Of a DNA stretch of 6,861 bases, positions 6,040 to 6,861 are shown piece after piece (within the stretch, counting starts at the first letter, position 1; each line of letters starts with the position of its first letter). The position numbers and the translations under genes were made by a program. The notes below the pieces were generated by a model, which saw nothing but the letters and a program-made list of their open reading frames with translations, did not search any database and was not told the DNA's origin. The DNA comes from CAYMJV01 sp964390545. Its GTDB lineage: Bacteria; Desulfobacterota; BSN033; UBA1163. Location of the stretch: positions 1-6,861 of the forward strand of contig CAYMJV010000103.1 of the NCBI GenBank assembly GCA_964390545.1, read 5' to 3'.

Positions 6040-6327
6040 ATGGCAAACGAAAAAGAGGGACTTTCAACTGCTGAGAGTCTAAGAAAGACTCGTACCTATG
6101 GGCAGGTGAGGTGCCATAATCCAACTTGCATGGGAAGGCTTGACCCAAAACCTGGAGAACCAACAGCGAAATGTTCTCAGTGTGGTATGGAATGGCGGAT
6201 TTTTTGGATCAAAGCCGGGTTTCCTCGCATTAAAGGTCCGGTATGGGATGTGAACAAGAAATTAGCCGATGAAACATTTGAAAGGAAAATGAGGGAGAAG
6301 GAGGAAAAGAAAGATGGCCCTAAATAG
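6040..6327 (+). CDS. small four-cysteine (zinc-ribbon or rubredoxin-like) protein coupled to an AOR
   Basis: A 95-residue, strongly charged protein that I do not recognise as a named family. Residues 1-22 are polar; Cys25, Cys30, Cys45 and Cys48 (C-x4-C-x14-C-x2-C) form one compact metal site, with the second knuckle reading CSQCG. The aromatic segment MEWRIFWIKAGFP follows (50-62), and the last 25 residues are a highly charged, probably helical tail. There is no signal peptide or membrane segment, so it is cytoplasmic. The site could hold zinc (structural ribbon) or iron (rubredoxin-like); the spacing does not match the CxxC-n-CxxC of rubredoxin exactly, so zinc is somewhat likelier. The gene has a strong ribosome binding site, leads its operon and overlaps the AOR start by 14 bases, suggesting near-equal synthesis and a role as AOR partner, maturation factor or electron carrier. 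This role is inferred from context only. Confidence 0.82.
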   Translation: MANEKEGLSTAESLRKTRTYGQVRCHNPTCMGRLDPKPGEPTAKCSQCGMEWRIFWIKAGFPRIKGPVWDVNKKLADETFERKMREKEEKKDGPK

Positions 6328-6861
6328 GAAGATAGCGTATATTGATCTCTCCACAGGCAAAATAGAGGTTAAGCCTATTCCGATCGAGGTTCGGAAGAAG
6401 TTCCTGGGAGGCCGAGGACTGGACGCCTACCTGCTATATAACCATACGAAAAAGGGATGTGACCCCCTCGGTCCTGACAATACACTCATGGTAAGCGGGG
6501 GAGTATTAACGGCCACCTTGGCATCAGCAACCTCCAGATGCCATACGATGGCTAAGTCGCCGCTCGGTTTGCTCGGGAGCTGTAATGGAGGAGGTTTTTT
6601 TACTCCTGAATTAGCCTGGGCTGGTTTTCATCATCTGGTGATCAAGGGTAAGGCGTCAAAACCAGTCTACCTATGGATTCACAATGGCCAGATTGAGATC
6701 CGTGATGCCAAAAATATTTGGGGGAAATCGGTTACAGATACACAATGGGCGATCCGGGAAGAGTTGGCTGACGAGGACATCAAGAGCCTGGTCTGTGGTC
6801 AGGCAGGTGAAAATCTCGTAAGGTACGCCAATGTCATGACAGGAATCAAGAATTCCGGTGG
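6314..6861 (+). CDS. aldehyde:ferredoxin oxidoreductase family protein, N-terminal 182 residues
   Basis: The frame opens with ATG at 6314, inside the end of the preceding gene, with AAGGAGG (6298-6304) nine bases before it, and runs off the right edge. The visible part is the AOR N-terminal domain that cradles the tungsto- or molybdo-bispterin cofactor: KIAYIDLSTGKIEV (6-19), FLGGRGLDAYLL (30-41), DPLGPDNTLMVSGG (50-63), SRCHTMAKSPLG (74-85), NGGGFFTPELAWAG (91-104), VIKGKASKPVYLWI (109-122) and GQAGENLVRYA (162-172). R75, N91 and G93 fall about where pterin-contacting residues lie in the Pyrococcus enzyme. The [4Fe-4S] cysteines are in the missing C-terminal part. Such enzymes oxidise aldehydes with ferredoxin, or in the BamB branch reduce benzoyl-CoA. 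The substrate cannot be fixed from this part. It is cytoplasmic, oxygen-sensitive as a family, and co-expressed with the small Cys4 protein. Confidence 0.93.
   Translation, partial: MALNRKIAYIDLSTGKIEVKPIPIEVRKKFLGGRGLDAYLLYNHTKKGCDPLGPDNTLMVSGGVLTATLASATSRCHTMAKSPLGLLGSCNGGGFFTPELAWAGFHHLVIKGKASKPVYLWIHNGQIEIRDAKNIWGKSVTDTQWAIREELADEDIKSLVCGQAGENLVRYANVMTGIKNSG

Noticed and set aside
1..6861. tRNA, rRNA, CRISPR array, transposase or prophage genes
   Set aside because: No clover-leaf, regularly spaced repeat array, transposase motif or phage gene was seen on either strand.

Overview
The window reads as bacterial DNA of medium GC with five protein genes, all on the + strand, two of them cut by the window edges. 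An aldehyde:ferredoxin oxidoreductase (AOR) family gene points to an anaerobic lifestyle. Together with a tripartite tricarboxylate transporter (TTT), a radical-SAM-like protein and a short intergenic repeat element, this would suit an anaerobic Desulfobacterota-like ('deltaproteobacterial') organism. That taxonomic guess is inference only.

Layout. (1) 3-986: the 3' part of a metal-dependent M29 aminopeptidase / 2,5-dihydroxypyridine-dioxygenase-like protein; its frame is open to the left edge, so the ATG at 96 is probably internal. (2) 987-1127: a gap with a near-consensus sigma70 promoter. (3) 1128-4100: a compact TTT operon in the order tctB-tctA-tctC, coding for the small membrane subunit, the large membrane subunit and the periplasmic binding protein. 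(4) 4101-4282: a strong 13-bp hairpin closing the operon, then a nested short repeat element. (5) 4283-5689: a stand-alone radical-SAM-like protein with a degenerate B12-binding-like N-terminus and a cluster motif in which the first cysteine is absent. (6) 5690-6039: an AT-rich 350-bp regulatory region with two copies of a 17-bp dyad and a good promoter. (7) 6040-6861: a small four-cysteine (zinc-ribbon or rubredoxin-like) protein overlapping the start of an AOR-family tungsto/molybdo-enzyme that runs off the right edge.

How the genes may work together. TctB/A/C form a sodium- or proton-coupled carboxylate (or other small-molecule) importer fed by TctC. The upstream metal enzyme may act on the imported compound, but the transporter has its own promoter. 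The small Cys4 protein and the AOR are translationally coupled and probably controlled by the duplicated dyad, so the small protein is a candidate redox partner, maturation factor or regulator of the AOR. The points most worth following are this Cys4-AOR pair with its paired operators, and the radical-SAM-like protein with the incomplete cluster motif.
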